Assembly (NCBI GenBank): GCA_023404095.1
Contig: JAEYDD010000033.1
Coordinates: 58,002-122,001 of the forward strand
Reading direction: 5' to 3'
Source of the DNA: Pseudomonadota bacterium
Lineage (GTDB): Bacteria > Pseudomonadota > Alphaproteobacteria > Rhizobiales > Rhizobiaceae
DNA length: 64,000 nucleotides
Numbering within the stretch: the stretch's first letter is position 1; each line of letters opens with the position of its first letter. Under the pieces are notes generated by a model. It was not told the DNA's origin and did no database searches. It worked only from the letters and a program-made list of their open reading frames with translations. A program made the position numbers and the translations under genes. Below are positions 16,514-27,408 of the stretch, one piece after another.

Positions 16514-16759
16514 TTGAGCAATAACTGGAACAAGAGTGTGACTTTGGCGCTGGAAGCACCCGGCAAGTTCACGACCATCAGCAACATCCAAGAGGCCTCA
16601 TGGGCGCTCATCGAGGATTGGCCGCTCGAAGAGGGCGAAGCGCTGGACCGGGCCTTGCTGGTCATCGAGGCGGCGATGAAAGGCAAGAAGTCGGCCGAGG
16701 AGGCGAGATTTGCGTTCATCGCCGCGGCGCATGAAGCGGGGATCGAGCTCAAGGAGTAG
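16514..16759 (+). CDS. DUF982 family small protein
   Basis: An 81-residue protein of the DUF982 family, which is expanded in Rhizobiales and has no known function. The pattern ASWALIEDWPLEEGEALDRAL followed by a short helical tail is typical of the family. There is no signal peptide or membrane segment. The start codon is TTG (16514), preceded by TGGAG at eight bases. It stands alone between the UdgX gene and a secreted small protein. Confidence 0.85.
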   Translation: MSNNWNKSVTLALEAPGKFTTISNIQEASWALIEDWPLEEGEALDRALLVIEAAMKGKKSAEEARFAFIAAAHEAGIELKE

Positions 16760-16915
16760 GCAATGTCGCCAAGCGAGGTCGAAAGGCTTCGGTTAGTTGA
16801 CACGGAACGGGTATGCTATTCTGGTTGGCGACGATCGGATCGCGCGCAGATTTGGCGAATTGCCACGCCGTGAGGCCGTTGACGGATACAATTGCTACGA
16901 GGAGGAAAACGTCAA

Positions 16916-17149
16916 ATGAACAGCTTCATCTCCAGTATCGCAGCCTGCACCCTGCTCGTCGCAGTTTCCGCTGCAGCGCCGACACATGCAGAAGACATGA
17001 TGAAGTCTGACATCCTGCCTGCTGAAACCACGAATGCCGACGCGATGACGACGGCAGGAACGAAGGCCGATTGCTTGCAAAAGGCCGAAATGGAGCAGGA
17101 CGGCGTGAAGAAGGAAGAGATGCTGAAGGCTTGCGACGCAATGCAGTGA
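16916..17149 (+). CDS. Small exported protein of unknown function
   Basis: A 77-residue protein with a clear signal peptide (SIAACTLLVAVSAAAPTHA, cleavage expected after THA near residue 25). The mature part of about 50 residues is acidic, methionine-rich and has two cysteines (KADCLQKAE and LKACDAMQ) that could form a disulfide in the periplasm. The start follows GAGGAGGA, a strong ribosome site. I do not recognise the family. Confidence 0.8.
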   Translation: MNSFISSIAACTLLVAVSAAAPTHAEDMMKSDILPAETTNADAMTTAGTKADCLQKAEMEQDGVKKEEMLKACDAMQ

Positions 17150-17402
17150 GCCACGCGGTGCCGTCTCCAGCGCAGGCTTGCGACAGCCGCAGCAATTTGA
17201 GGGGAATGTCCGCCAAGCGCGCGGAGCGGTCACCAGCTTGTCAGGTTAGACACCCTGTCCGAAACACGGGGCAAGCTCACTCATCCTGAGTGATCGAAGG
17301 TTGTGATTTCATCTGCGTCAACATGGCTGATGTTGTATGCAGCAGTTTTAGGGTAGTCCTCCCTCGCGATAGATAGTGTCAAATAGCCTGGAAATATCCG
17401 AA

Positions 17403-17510
17403 ATGTGGGATTGGTTCCCTATAGTCTTCTTTCCGCTCAAGCTTCTCGTGCTAGGCACGGGAATGTTCTTCGCCATCAAGTGGCATCACGATCAAGGGAA
17501 GAAAAAATAG
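17403..17510 (+). CDS. Small single-span membrane protein, 35 residues
   Basis: An ATG at 17403 opens a 35-codon frame that ends TAG at 17510: MWDWFPIVFFPLKLLVLG, then TGMFFAIKWHHDQGKKK. It has a hydrophobic core of about 20 residues, a tryptophan-rich N-terminus and a lysine-rich C-terminus, so by the positive-inside rule the C-terminus should be cytoplasmic. A GGAAA lies 11-15 bases upstream. The composition looks like a real small membrane protein rather than chance, but no function can be given. The 253 bases before it (17150-17402) hold no other gene that I can support. Confidence 0.55.
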   Translation: MWDWFPIVFFPLKLLVLGTGMFFAIKWHHDQGKKK

Positions 17511-17617
17511 CGAGACCAGCGGACCGTAAGCGCCGCCGATCAGCGAAGCGCCGCCCATGTAGTCCGCTCGTGCCCAATAGCCGCTCCTCGCGGCCTCTGC
17601 CCGTCCCAACCTCATTC

Positions 17618-19186
17618 TCAATGGGCGGCGGCAATGGCCTTTTCGTCGATATGCGCGCGGGCATAGATCCCGCGTGCGATGGCGGCGAGCGCGAGGAGGG
17701 TGACGGAGGCCAGCAGGCAGCTTGCGGCAAAGCCGTTGGAGAAGGACTGGCGGGCAGCCTCCAGCCAGGCGGGCACAGAAGCCTGCCCGAGCACGTCGAC
17801 CCCCAGAGTCCTTGCCGTATCGACTGCGCCGCCGATCGTCGTCTTCACCGCTGCGATCTGGACGGGGTCGAGGCCCGCGACGTCCACGCCGTCCATCAGC
17901 CATCGGTAGATCAGCGTGCCGAAGCTGCCGAGCAGGGCGATGCCGAGTGCGCCGCCGAATTCTGCGCTGGTCTCCGAGATCGCCGAAGCCGAGCCTGATC
18001 GTTCCGGTGGCGCGGTGCCGACGATCAGCCCCGTGGTCGTCAGCACGACCGGCACGAAGCCAACAGCGATGATCATCGTCGCGCCGAGCACGCCGTAGAT
18101 GTTCTCGAACCAGGCGGCAATCGCCATCACCAGCGTCCCCACCGCATTGACGACCAGCCCCAGAAGGACGGTCCTCACCGGTCCGAAGCGGTTGGTGAAG
18201 CGGTAGGCCTGCAGCGACATCACCGTAAAGACGATCGACGACGGCACGGACCAGAGTGCGGCTTCCAGCGGTGAGAGACCGAGCACGAACTGGAGAAACA
18301 GGTTCTGGTAGAGAAAGACACCGAAGACGAAGAACATGCCGGCGAGGTTGACCAGGAGCGAGGCGGTGAAGGCCGGGATGCGGAAGAGTTTCAGGTCGAT
18401 CAGGGGATGGGACAGGGTCTGCTGGCGGCGGACGAACAGCCACCCGAACACGAACCCGGCCGCAATCGGAACCAGGTGACGCAGATGAAAGCCTTCTGCC
18501 GCCATGTGCTTCAGGCCATAGATGACCGGCAAAACGGTTGCCAGCGACAGCAGCACGCTCTGCAGATCAAGGCGGGTGCCGTCGGGGCTCTTGTATTCCG
18601 GCAAGAGCCGCGGTGCGACCAGCAACAGCACCAGCATCACGGGGATATTGATGAGAAACACCGCCCCCCAATGGAAATGCTGAAGCAGGAAGCCGCCCAG
18701 CAACGGCCCGATCAGACCGCCGAGCGAGAATGCCGTTCCCCAAACGCCGATGGCGCGGTTGCGCTCGGCTTCGTTCTTGAAAAGGTTGACGATCAGCGAC
18801 AGAGTCGAGGGCGCGATCGTGGCGCCGGCGATACCGAGCAGCGCGCGCGACACGATGAGCTGCTGGGCGGTGGAGGAAAAGGCCGCCAGCGCCGAGGCCA
18901 CGCCGAAGGCGAAGGCGCCGATCAGAAGCACTCGCCGGCGGCCTATCCGGTCACCCAGCGTCCCCATGGTGACCAGGAAGCCTGCGACCATGAAGCCGTA
19001 GATATCGTTGATCCAGAGCAGTTGCGATGCGGACGGGTCGAGATCGGCGACGATGGCGGGCGTCGCCAAAAACAGGATCGACAGGTCCATCGAGTAGATG
19101 AGGCAGGCAATCGACAGCACGCCGAGGCCGATCCATTCGCGCCGGCCGGCAAGAGGCTGTGCCGCGTCTTGCGATGTCGTCTGCAT
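17618..19186 (-). CDS. MFS multidrug exporter, DHA2 family (SmvA-like)
   Basis: A 522-residue inner-membrane transporter with 14 predicted hydrophobic segments, the hallmark of the DHA2 drug:proton antiporters. The N-terminus YSMDLSILFLATPAIVADL and the motif-A loop GTLGDRIGRRRVLLIG match the SmvA (methyl viologen/quaternary ammonium) branch. An antiporter motif C is present in the region of SLGGLIGPLLGGFLL. The start follows AGGAGGTG, close to an ideal Shine-Dalgarno. No regulator is adjacent. Substrate is inferred from family only. Confidence 0.88.
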   Translation of the reverse strand: MQTTSQDAAQPLAGRREWIGLGVLSIACLIYSMDLSILFLATPAIVADLDPSASQLLWINDIYGFMVAGFLVTMGTLGDRIGRRRVLLIGAFAFGVASALAAFSSTAQQLIVSRALLGIAGATIAPSTLSLIVNLFKNEAERNRAIGVWGTAFSLGGLIGPLLGGFLLQHFHWGAVFLINIPVMLVLLLVAPRLLPEYKSPDGTRLDLQSVLLSLATVLPVIYGLKHMAAEGFHLRHLVPIAAGFVFGWLFVRRQQTLSHPLIDLKLFRIPAFTASLLVNLAGMFFVFGVFLYQNLFLQFVLGLSPLEAALWSVPSSIVFTVMSLQAYRFTNRFGPVRTVLLGLVVNAVGTLVMAIAAWFENIYGVLGATMIIAVGFVPVVLTTTGLIVGTAPPERSGSASAISETSAEFGGALGIALLGSFGTLIYRWLMDGVDVAGLDPVQIAAVKTTIGGAVDTARTLGVDVLGQASVPAWLEAARQSFSNGFAASCLLASVTLLALAAIARGIYARAHIDEKAIAAAH

Positions 19187-19250
19187 GGTGCACCTCCTGG
19201 CGTAAGACAGGCTTGGTATAAGTCACCGCCGGGAAACGCAACGGAGGGTG

Positions 19251-19278
19251 AAAAAAAAGCGGGCGCCGAAGCGCCCGC
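19251..19278 (-). terminator. Rho-independent terminator of carB
   Basis: On the minus strand GCGGGCGC, a four-base loop TTCG and GCGCCCGC form a perfect 8-bp stem followed by eight T, 22 bases past the carB stop codon. Confidence 0.9.
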
Positions 19279-19299
19279 CTTGCATGTTTCAGATATGGT

Positions 19300-22785
<3,486 letters not shown>

Positions 22786-23116
22786 GGCTCTATCCGTTCT
22801 TTAGCCTGCGCGAAAAACCGGCCAGGGTGGGAGGTTCACCGGCCGGGGCGCGAAAGCTTGGTCTTTAAAGGCTAGAAGCGGCTTATAGGCAAATGCGCTG
22901 CGGAGCGAAACCCCGAAAATTCCAGAATCGACAGAAAGAGAAGCGGGCGCGATCGCGCGTGCGGTTCGGGGATTTGCGCAGGCGGCACCCGGGTAGGCCG
23001 GGTCGCTGATGGCGCGCAATTCGTTTTGCAACCGTCGCGTCCCGCCCTATAAGTGAAGGAGCTGGAACGAAAGCCTGGCTGCGGCGTTTCGGCGGGGCGC
23101 AAGAGAGGGAACGGTC
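22786..23116. other. Divergent promoter region of carB and the metallopeptidase gene
   Basis: No gene seen. The minus strand has a TATAAG box around 22882-22887 that could serve carB. The carB side also has complementary arms CCGGCC...GGCCGG near 22818-22846 that can fold into a hairpin in the carB leader. The plus-strand promoter candidate is listed separately. Confidence 0.45.
23026..23053 (+). promoter_or_regulatory. Candidate promoter of the metallopeptidase gene
   Basis: TTGCAA (23026-23031) and TATAAG (23048-23053) are 16 bases apart, 63 bases before the start codon at 23117. A sigma-70-like match by eye. Confidence 0.4.
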
Positions 23117-24049
23117 ATGGAGTGGAAGGGACGCCGTCAGTCCAGCAACGTCGAGGATCAGCGCGGTGCGGGCGGGCCGGGCGGCTTTGGCCGCGGCGGC
23201 GGTTTCCGTATTCCGATGGGCGGCGGGCCGCGCCGGGCCGGTGGCGGCCTGAGCATCGGCACGATCATCTTCCTCGTCGTGATCTATTTCGTCCTCAAGA
23301 TGATGGGGATCGACCTGCTGCAGGTGCTGGGTCAGGGCGGCAGCGGCCAGATGAACCTGCCGGGCTTCGAACAGACCGAAAGCGCCACGCGCGCCAATTC
23401 ACCGGCGCAGGAGGAGACCAAGCAGTTCATGGCGACGGTCCTCGCCGAGACGGAGGACGTCTGGAACGGCATCTTCCAGGCCAGCGGCGAAAACTACCAG
23501 GAGCCGAAGCTCGTGCTGTTTTCCGGCAGCATCCAGTCCGCGTGCGGCTTCGCTTCGGCGGCTTCCGGACCGTTCTACTGCCCCGGCGACCGCAAGGTCT
23601 ATCTCGACATGAGCTTCTTCGACGAACTGGCCGACCGGTTCGATGCGGCCGGTGATTTCGCGCAGGCCTACGTCGTCGCCCACGAGGTCGGCCATCACGT
23701 CCAGAACCTGACGGGCGTGCTGCCGCAGTTCAACCGTGCCCGGCAGAGCATGAGCGAAGCCGAGGCCAACCAGATGTCGATCCGCGTCGAGCTGCAGGCC
23801 GATTGCTATGCCGGCATCTGGGGCAAGTACACCGAGCAGAAGGGGCTGCTGGATACCGGCGACCTGGAGGAGGCGCTGAATGCCGCCGTGCAGATCGGCG
23901 ACGACACGATCCAGAAGCGCATGCAGGGCTATGTGGTGCCGGAAAGCTTCAACCATGGCACGTCCGAACAGCGCATGCGCTGGTTCAAGCGCGGCTTCGA
24001 CAGCGGCCGCGTCCAGGACTGCGACACGTTCCGCGTCGCCAATCCCTGA
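23117..24049 (+). CDS. ypfJ: Neutral zinc metallopeptidase, YpfJ family
   Basis: A 310-residue membrane-anchored protein. A glycine/arginine-rich N-terminus (residues 1-45) precedes one transmembrane segment (IGTIIFLVVIYFVLKMMG, about 47-64). The metallopeptidase domain fills the rest. The zinc-binding HExxH is H189-E190-V-G-H193 in VVAHEVGHHVQNLTG, and SACGFASAASGPFYCPGDR and ELQADCYAGIWG are family signatures. The active domain should face the periplasm. Substrates are unknown. The start follows GAGGGA. Confidence 0.92.
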   Translation: MEWKGRRQSSNVEDQRGAGGPGGFGRGGGFRIPMGGGPRRAGGGLSIGTIIFLVVIYFVLKMMGIDLLQVLGQGGSGQMNLPGFEQTESATRANSPAQEETKQFMATVLAETEDVWNGIFQASGENYQEPKLVLFSGSIQSACGFASAASGPFYCPGDRKVYLDMSFFDELADRFDAAGDFAQAYVVAHEVGHHVQNLTGVLPQFNRARQSMSEAEANQMSIRVELQADCYAGIWGKYTEQKGLLDTGDLEEALNAAVQIGDDTIQKRMQGYVVPESFNHGTSEQRMRWFKRGFDSGRVQDCDTFRVANP

Positions 24050-24239
24050 GGGCGGTCAGCGCAGGGGCCGGCCGCACGGCCCTTGCCAATCCAGGTCGGA
24101 GCCCGACATAGGGCATTGAAGGATATACTTAATCGCTAATTAACGGTGTCCCACTAGTTTGCCTGCAGCGCGCGGCCATGCCTCTTCATCGAAGATGGGC
24201 CCCGGACCGAGACGCTCGTTATCGTGGGAGTCCAAAGAA

Positions 24240-25976
24240 ATGTCTCGCTTTCCGAAATTCGGCCTGGATGCCTCGGCCGTGCTTGAGGCCCTCAGCCGGT
24301 CGCAGGCCATCATCGAGTTCGATCTGGCGGGCAACATCCTGACGGCGAATGACAATTTCTGCAGGGCAGTTGGCTATCAGCGGTCCGAGATCGTCGGCCG
24401 TCACCACAGCATGTTCGTGCTTCCGGACGAAGCCGCTTCGCCTGAATACCGGGCGTTCTGGGCAAAGCTTGCGCGTGGCGAATACGACCAGTGCCAGTAC
24501 CAGCGCCGGGCGAAGAACGGCGAGGAGATCTGGATCGAGGCCTCGTACAATCCCGTCTTCCGCCGCGGCAAACCCTACAAGGTTGTCAAGATCGCCACGG
24601 ACATAACCGCGATCAAGCGCAAGAGCGTCGAGGACGAAGGCAAGCTGGAGGCGCTTTCGCGGGCGCAGGCCGTGATCGAATTCAGTCCCGATGGAAAGAT
24701 ACTTCGGGCCAACGAGAACTTCCTGGCAGCGCTCGGCTACGACGCGGAGGAAATCGTCGGTCAGCATCATTCGATGTTCTGCGAGGAGGGATATGCCCTT
24801 TCCCGGGAATATCGCGAATTCTGGGAAGAGCTTCGGGCGGGCCGGTATTCCACCGGGCAGTTCATGAGGCTTGCAAAGGGCGGCAGGCGTGTCTTCATCC
24901 AGGCGTCCTACAATCCGATCATCGACGAGAAGGGAAGGGTGTGCAAGGTCGTCAAGTTCGCGCTCGACGTGACGGATCGCATGCATGCGGTGGAAGAGTT
25001 GGGCGCGGCGCTGGAGCGGCTGTCTCAATGCAATATCCGCATCACGCTGGACCAGCCGTTCGTCGGCGAATTCGAAAGGCTTAGAAGGGATTTCAACAAG
25101 TCGATCGGCGAGTTCCAGAAGACACTCGTCAACGTGCTGGGGCAGACAGGAGACCTCAGCAGAAGCAGCCGCGAAGTCCGCGAGGCCTCCGAGCTTCTGG
25201 CTGAGCGCTCCCGCGAGCAGGCGGCGGCTCTCGAGGAGACTTCCGTGGCCCTCGGCGAGATCACCCGGACTGTCCGCTCGTCCACCGAAAACACGAAGGA
25301 GACGCGCCAGCTCGTCCAGAGGGCGCGGGCATCGACGGCTGCATCGACGGAGGTCGTCCAGCAGACGGTCGATGCCATGCAACGCATCGAGACCGCGTCC
25401 CGCGAGATCAGTCAGATCATCGGCGTCATCGACGAGATCGCATTCCAGACGAATCTTCTGGCGCTGAACGCAGGCGTGGAGGCGGCACGTGCGGGCGACG
25501 CGGGCAAGGGGTTTGCCGTTGTGGCCCAGGAAGTGCGCGAACTTGCCCAACGCTCCGCAAACGCTGCAAAGGAAATCAAGACGCTGATCAACAACTCAGG
25601 TGCGGGCGTTCTGGAAGGCGTGAGACTGGTCGGCAAGACCGGCGAGGCACTGAAGCAAATCGACGTGCTGGTGAAGGACATCGACGGCAATGTCGACAAT
25701 ATCGCCAAGGCCGCCGACGAACAGACGACAGGCCTAAACGATATCAGCAAGGCCGTAAACCGGCTCGACCAGATGACGCAACAGAACGCCGCCATGAGTG
25801 CCCGGACGACCGCCATCAGCAGCACGCTGGCGCAGGGCGCAGACGCCCTTGCACAACTGGTCAGCCTCTTCAAGCTGAACCGCCGTGCCGTCCAGCGCGA
25901 GGACGGATCGTCCGTGAAGTCAGACTACGCCGCCGGCGGGCGGGGCGGTCAAGCCACCGGACGCGCCGCTGCTTGA
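24240..25976 (+). CDS. Soluble methyl-accepting chemotaxis protein with two PAS domains
   Basis: A 578-residue cytosolic chemoreceptor without any transmembrane segment. PAS1 (residues about 10-120) and PAS2 (about 130-245) are close copies of each other: ALSRSQAIIEFDLAGNILTA against ALSRAQAVIEFSPDGKILRA, and both contain EIVG-x-HHSMF and ASYNP. The signalling domain (about 295-550) has the hairpin tip IIGVIDEIAFQTNLLALNAG and GKGFAVVAQEVRELAQRSA, which contact CheA and CheW. No C-terminal NWETF-type pentapeptide is present. Paired PAS domains of this type often bind heme or flavin; the ligand here is not identifiable. The start at 24240 follows GGGAG; 24159 is a longer alternative without a ribosome site. 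Confidence 0.92.
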   Translation: MSRFPKFGLDASAVLEALSRSQAIIEFDLAGNILTANDNFCRAVGYQRSEIVGRHHSMFVLPDEAASPEYRAFWAKLARGEYDQCQYQRRAKNGEEIWIEASYNPVFRRGKPYKVVKIATDITAIKRKSVEDEGKLEALSRAQAVIEFSPDGKILRANENFLAALGYDAEEIVGQHHSMFCEEGYALSREYREFWEELRAGRYSTGQFMRLAKGGRRVFIQASYNPIIDEKGRVCKVVKFALDVTDRMHAVEELGAALERLSQCNIRITLDQPFVGEFERLRRDFNKSIGEFQKTLVNVLGQTGDLSRSSREVREASELLAERSREQAAALEETSVALGEITRTVRSSTENTKETRQLVQRARASTAASTEVVQQTVDAMQRIETASREISQIIGVIDEIAFQTNLLALNAGVEAARAGDAGKGFAVVAQEVRELAQRSANAAKEIKTLINNSGAGVLEGVRLVGKTGEALKQIDVLVKDIDGNVDNIAKAADEQTTGLNDISKAVNRLDQMTQQNAAMSARTTAISSTLAQGADALAQLVSLFKLNRRAVQREDGSSVKSDYAAGGRGGQATGRAAA

Positions 25977-26188
25977 GGAAGCGATGCGTCGGTCTTGCGG
26001 CGATCCTCGATTTGAGAATCGCCATTTTGCCTGGCTATTGGTACGGTTCAGCGGTTCCTTTCGCTGTCCATATGCGCCAGATGCCTGTGTCCGCTGTCGA
26101 GCTTCCCGGGCGATTTCAGCGCAAGAGCTCCTGATCTCGTCCTCATTCCAGCCAGCTTTGATGTGGGGGTCGACTATCGCCGGATCCG

Positions 26189-26560
26189 TCACTGTGTCGT
26201 CTCTGTGCCAGTGGGTGTGACGGTCGGTGATGCGCCGCCAGTTCCCGACTCCGGGGTCGGATCGCGGTCTGTCGGTGCTGTTTGCGCGGGGTCTCCAATC
26301 GGCGTGCCACCAGTGGCGGCATCATCCGGTGGCGCCACGGTGCTGGTGGCCGCGGGTTGATTTTGCGAGGCACTGTCCTCGTCTATCGCCTCCCCATACA
26401 TCCCTGCGACGGCCCAGGCGATGGCTGCGAGTAGCAAACCCACCAAGAGGACAATGAGGACGGGCCTGCCGAGGGGACCTTGCCGAGTTTTCGCCGCTGG
26501 TGTCGCTCCGTCACCATCTGGAGCCGCTGCTTTATTTGCGTTGTCTGTTGCTTGTCGCAT
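26189..26560 (-). CDS. Small membrane-anchored hypothetical protein
   Basis: A 123-residue protein: a short polar N-terminus, one transmembrane segment (VLIVLLVGLLLAAIAWAVAG, residues about 33-52) and a low-complexity tail rich in Ala, Pro, Thr and Asp that would lie in the periplasm. I do not recognise a family. The start at 26560 (MRQATDNANK) is chosen because GGAAGGA lies eight bases upstream and an EcfG-like promoter lies 27 bases upstream. Starts at 26569 or 26578 are possible, but 26770 would begin upstream of the promoter. It is divergent from the gene at 26763, and its own upstream site matches that gene's. Confidence 0.65.
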   Translation of the reverse strand: MRQATDNANKAAAPDGDGATPAAKTRQGPLGRPVLIVLLVGLLLAAIAWAVAGMYGEAIDEDSASQNQPAATSTVAPPDDAATGGTPIGDPAQTAPTDRDPTPESGTGGASPTVTPTGTETTQ

Positions 26561-26586
26561 TGGAGCCATCCTTCCCATCGGTTCAA

Positions 26587-26611
26587 AACCTTCGGGACGG
26601 TTGAAAGTTCC
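26587..26611 (-). promoter_or_regulatory. EcfG (general stress sigma) promoter candidate, minus strand
   Basis: On the minus strand GGAAC, 16 bases, then GGTT. The alphaproteobacterial EcfG/RpoE2 consensus is GGAAC-N16/17-CGTT, so one base differs. It lies 27 bases upstream of the start codon at 26560. Confidence 0.6.
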
Positions 26612-26653
26612 AGCAGGAGACAGCAGGAGGGGATGGCTGGTCGCTTGACTGCT

Positions 26654-26678
26654 GGAACCTATCGCCTGGCGGCGGGTT
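26654..26678 (+). promoter_or_regulatory. EcfG (general stress sigma) promoter candidate, plus strand
   Basis: GGAAC (26654-26658), 16 bases, then GGTT (26675-26678), the same spacing and -10 variant as the divergent site at 26587-26611. It serves the gene starting at 26763. Confidence 0.6.
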
Positions 26679-26762
26679 TGAAGAGGGAGACTGTTCACGA
26701 CCGCCTTACCACTGGCGCACAGTGGCCTGATGGAAGGGACAAGAGTTCCACCGGAGGCAGAT

Positions 26763-27215
26763 ATGTCCAATGCAGCGAAGACTGGTCACGAACCTCGCAA
26801 CACGGGCACGAGCGATACGACATTCGGGATGTCGACTGAGAGCAAAGCACAGATCGAAGACGCAGCCGCGCAGTCTTCGCCCTCAATCGGCGCTGGCGAA
26901 CTCTTGAACGTCTATCGGCTGGTACCGATTGCTGCCGACAGCGATCCTCGTTGGGAAAATTCGCCGCCCCAGGGAGAGGTGGTCGTGGCCGCTCGAACGG
27001 CTGGCGACGCCCGCATTGTGGCGGCGGGCCGCGAGCTCGATTTCATGGAAATAGACGCCGCCCCCGCAGAAGACGTTACGACTGGTAACGCCAGTGCGTT
27101 CAGATCCGAAAAACTTTACACGGTCATAGAGATCGAGAGGGGCAGAGCCGATCTGAAACGGGGCTTGCTCGAAGGAGAGATATCGGTCGACACCATCAAA
27201 CCAACCCAATTGTAG
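26763..27215 (+). CDS. Hypothetical protein in stress island
   Basis: A 150-residue soluble protein with no recognised domain. The first 50 residues are polar and low-complexity; the rest looks folded, with LLNVYRLVPIAADSDPRWEN, a strand-rich middle (GEVVVAARTAGDARIVAAGR) and YTVIEIERGRADLKRGLLEG at the end. The start at 26763 follows GGAGG; the upstream in-frame ATG at 26730 is less likely. An EcfG-type promoter candidate lies 85-109 bases upstream. Position before the catalase gene suggests a general stress role. Confidence 0.7.
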   Translation: MSNAAKTGHEPRNTGTSDTTFGMSTESKAQIEDAAAQSSPSIGAGELLNVYRLVPIAADSDPRWENSPPQGEVVVAARTAGDARIVAAGRELDFMEIDAAPAEDVTTGNASAFRSEKLYTVIEIERGRADLKRGLLEGEISVDTIKPTQL

Positions 27216-27408
27216 GCCGGCGGAGCGCCATAAAGCATTCTGCTGCCTCTCGAGCGGGGTCGATCGCCAACTGCAAATTCCCCGTCTCGACCGCTCGCGA
27301 ACGGATGAACCGGCGGCTTCACCGAAACCTTTTGTTGGGGACGGAACCAAAGGCATTGCTGGGGCTTAGGGAAGTACCCATCCTTTTCCGCGGTCTCGGA
27401 GGCATGCC

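Noticed and set aside
16804..16827. GGAAC...GGTT near 16804 as an EcfG promoter for the small exported protein
   Set aside because: The spacing is 14 bases, two short of the minimum accepted for this sigma factor.
25920..26192. A GTG-started 90-codon minus-strand frame overlapping the stop of the gene at 26189-26560
   Set aside because: The GTGA overlap is suggestive, but the frame runs into the chemoreceptor gene on the other strand, has no recognised domain, and its last third is plainly antisense. It could be a real short gene if conserved in relatives.
27343..27367. GGAAC-N16-GCTT upstream of the catalase gene as an EcfG promoter
   Set aside because: The -10 element keeps only two of four consensus bases, so it cannot be separated from chance.
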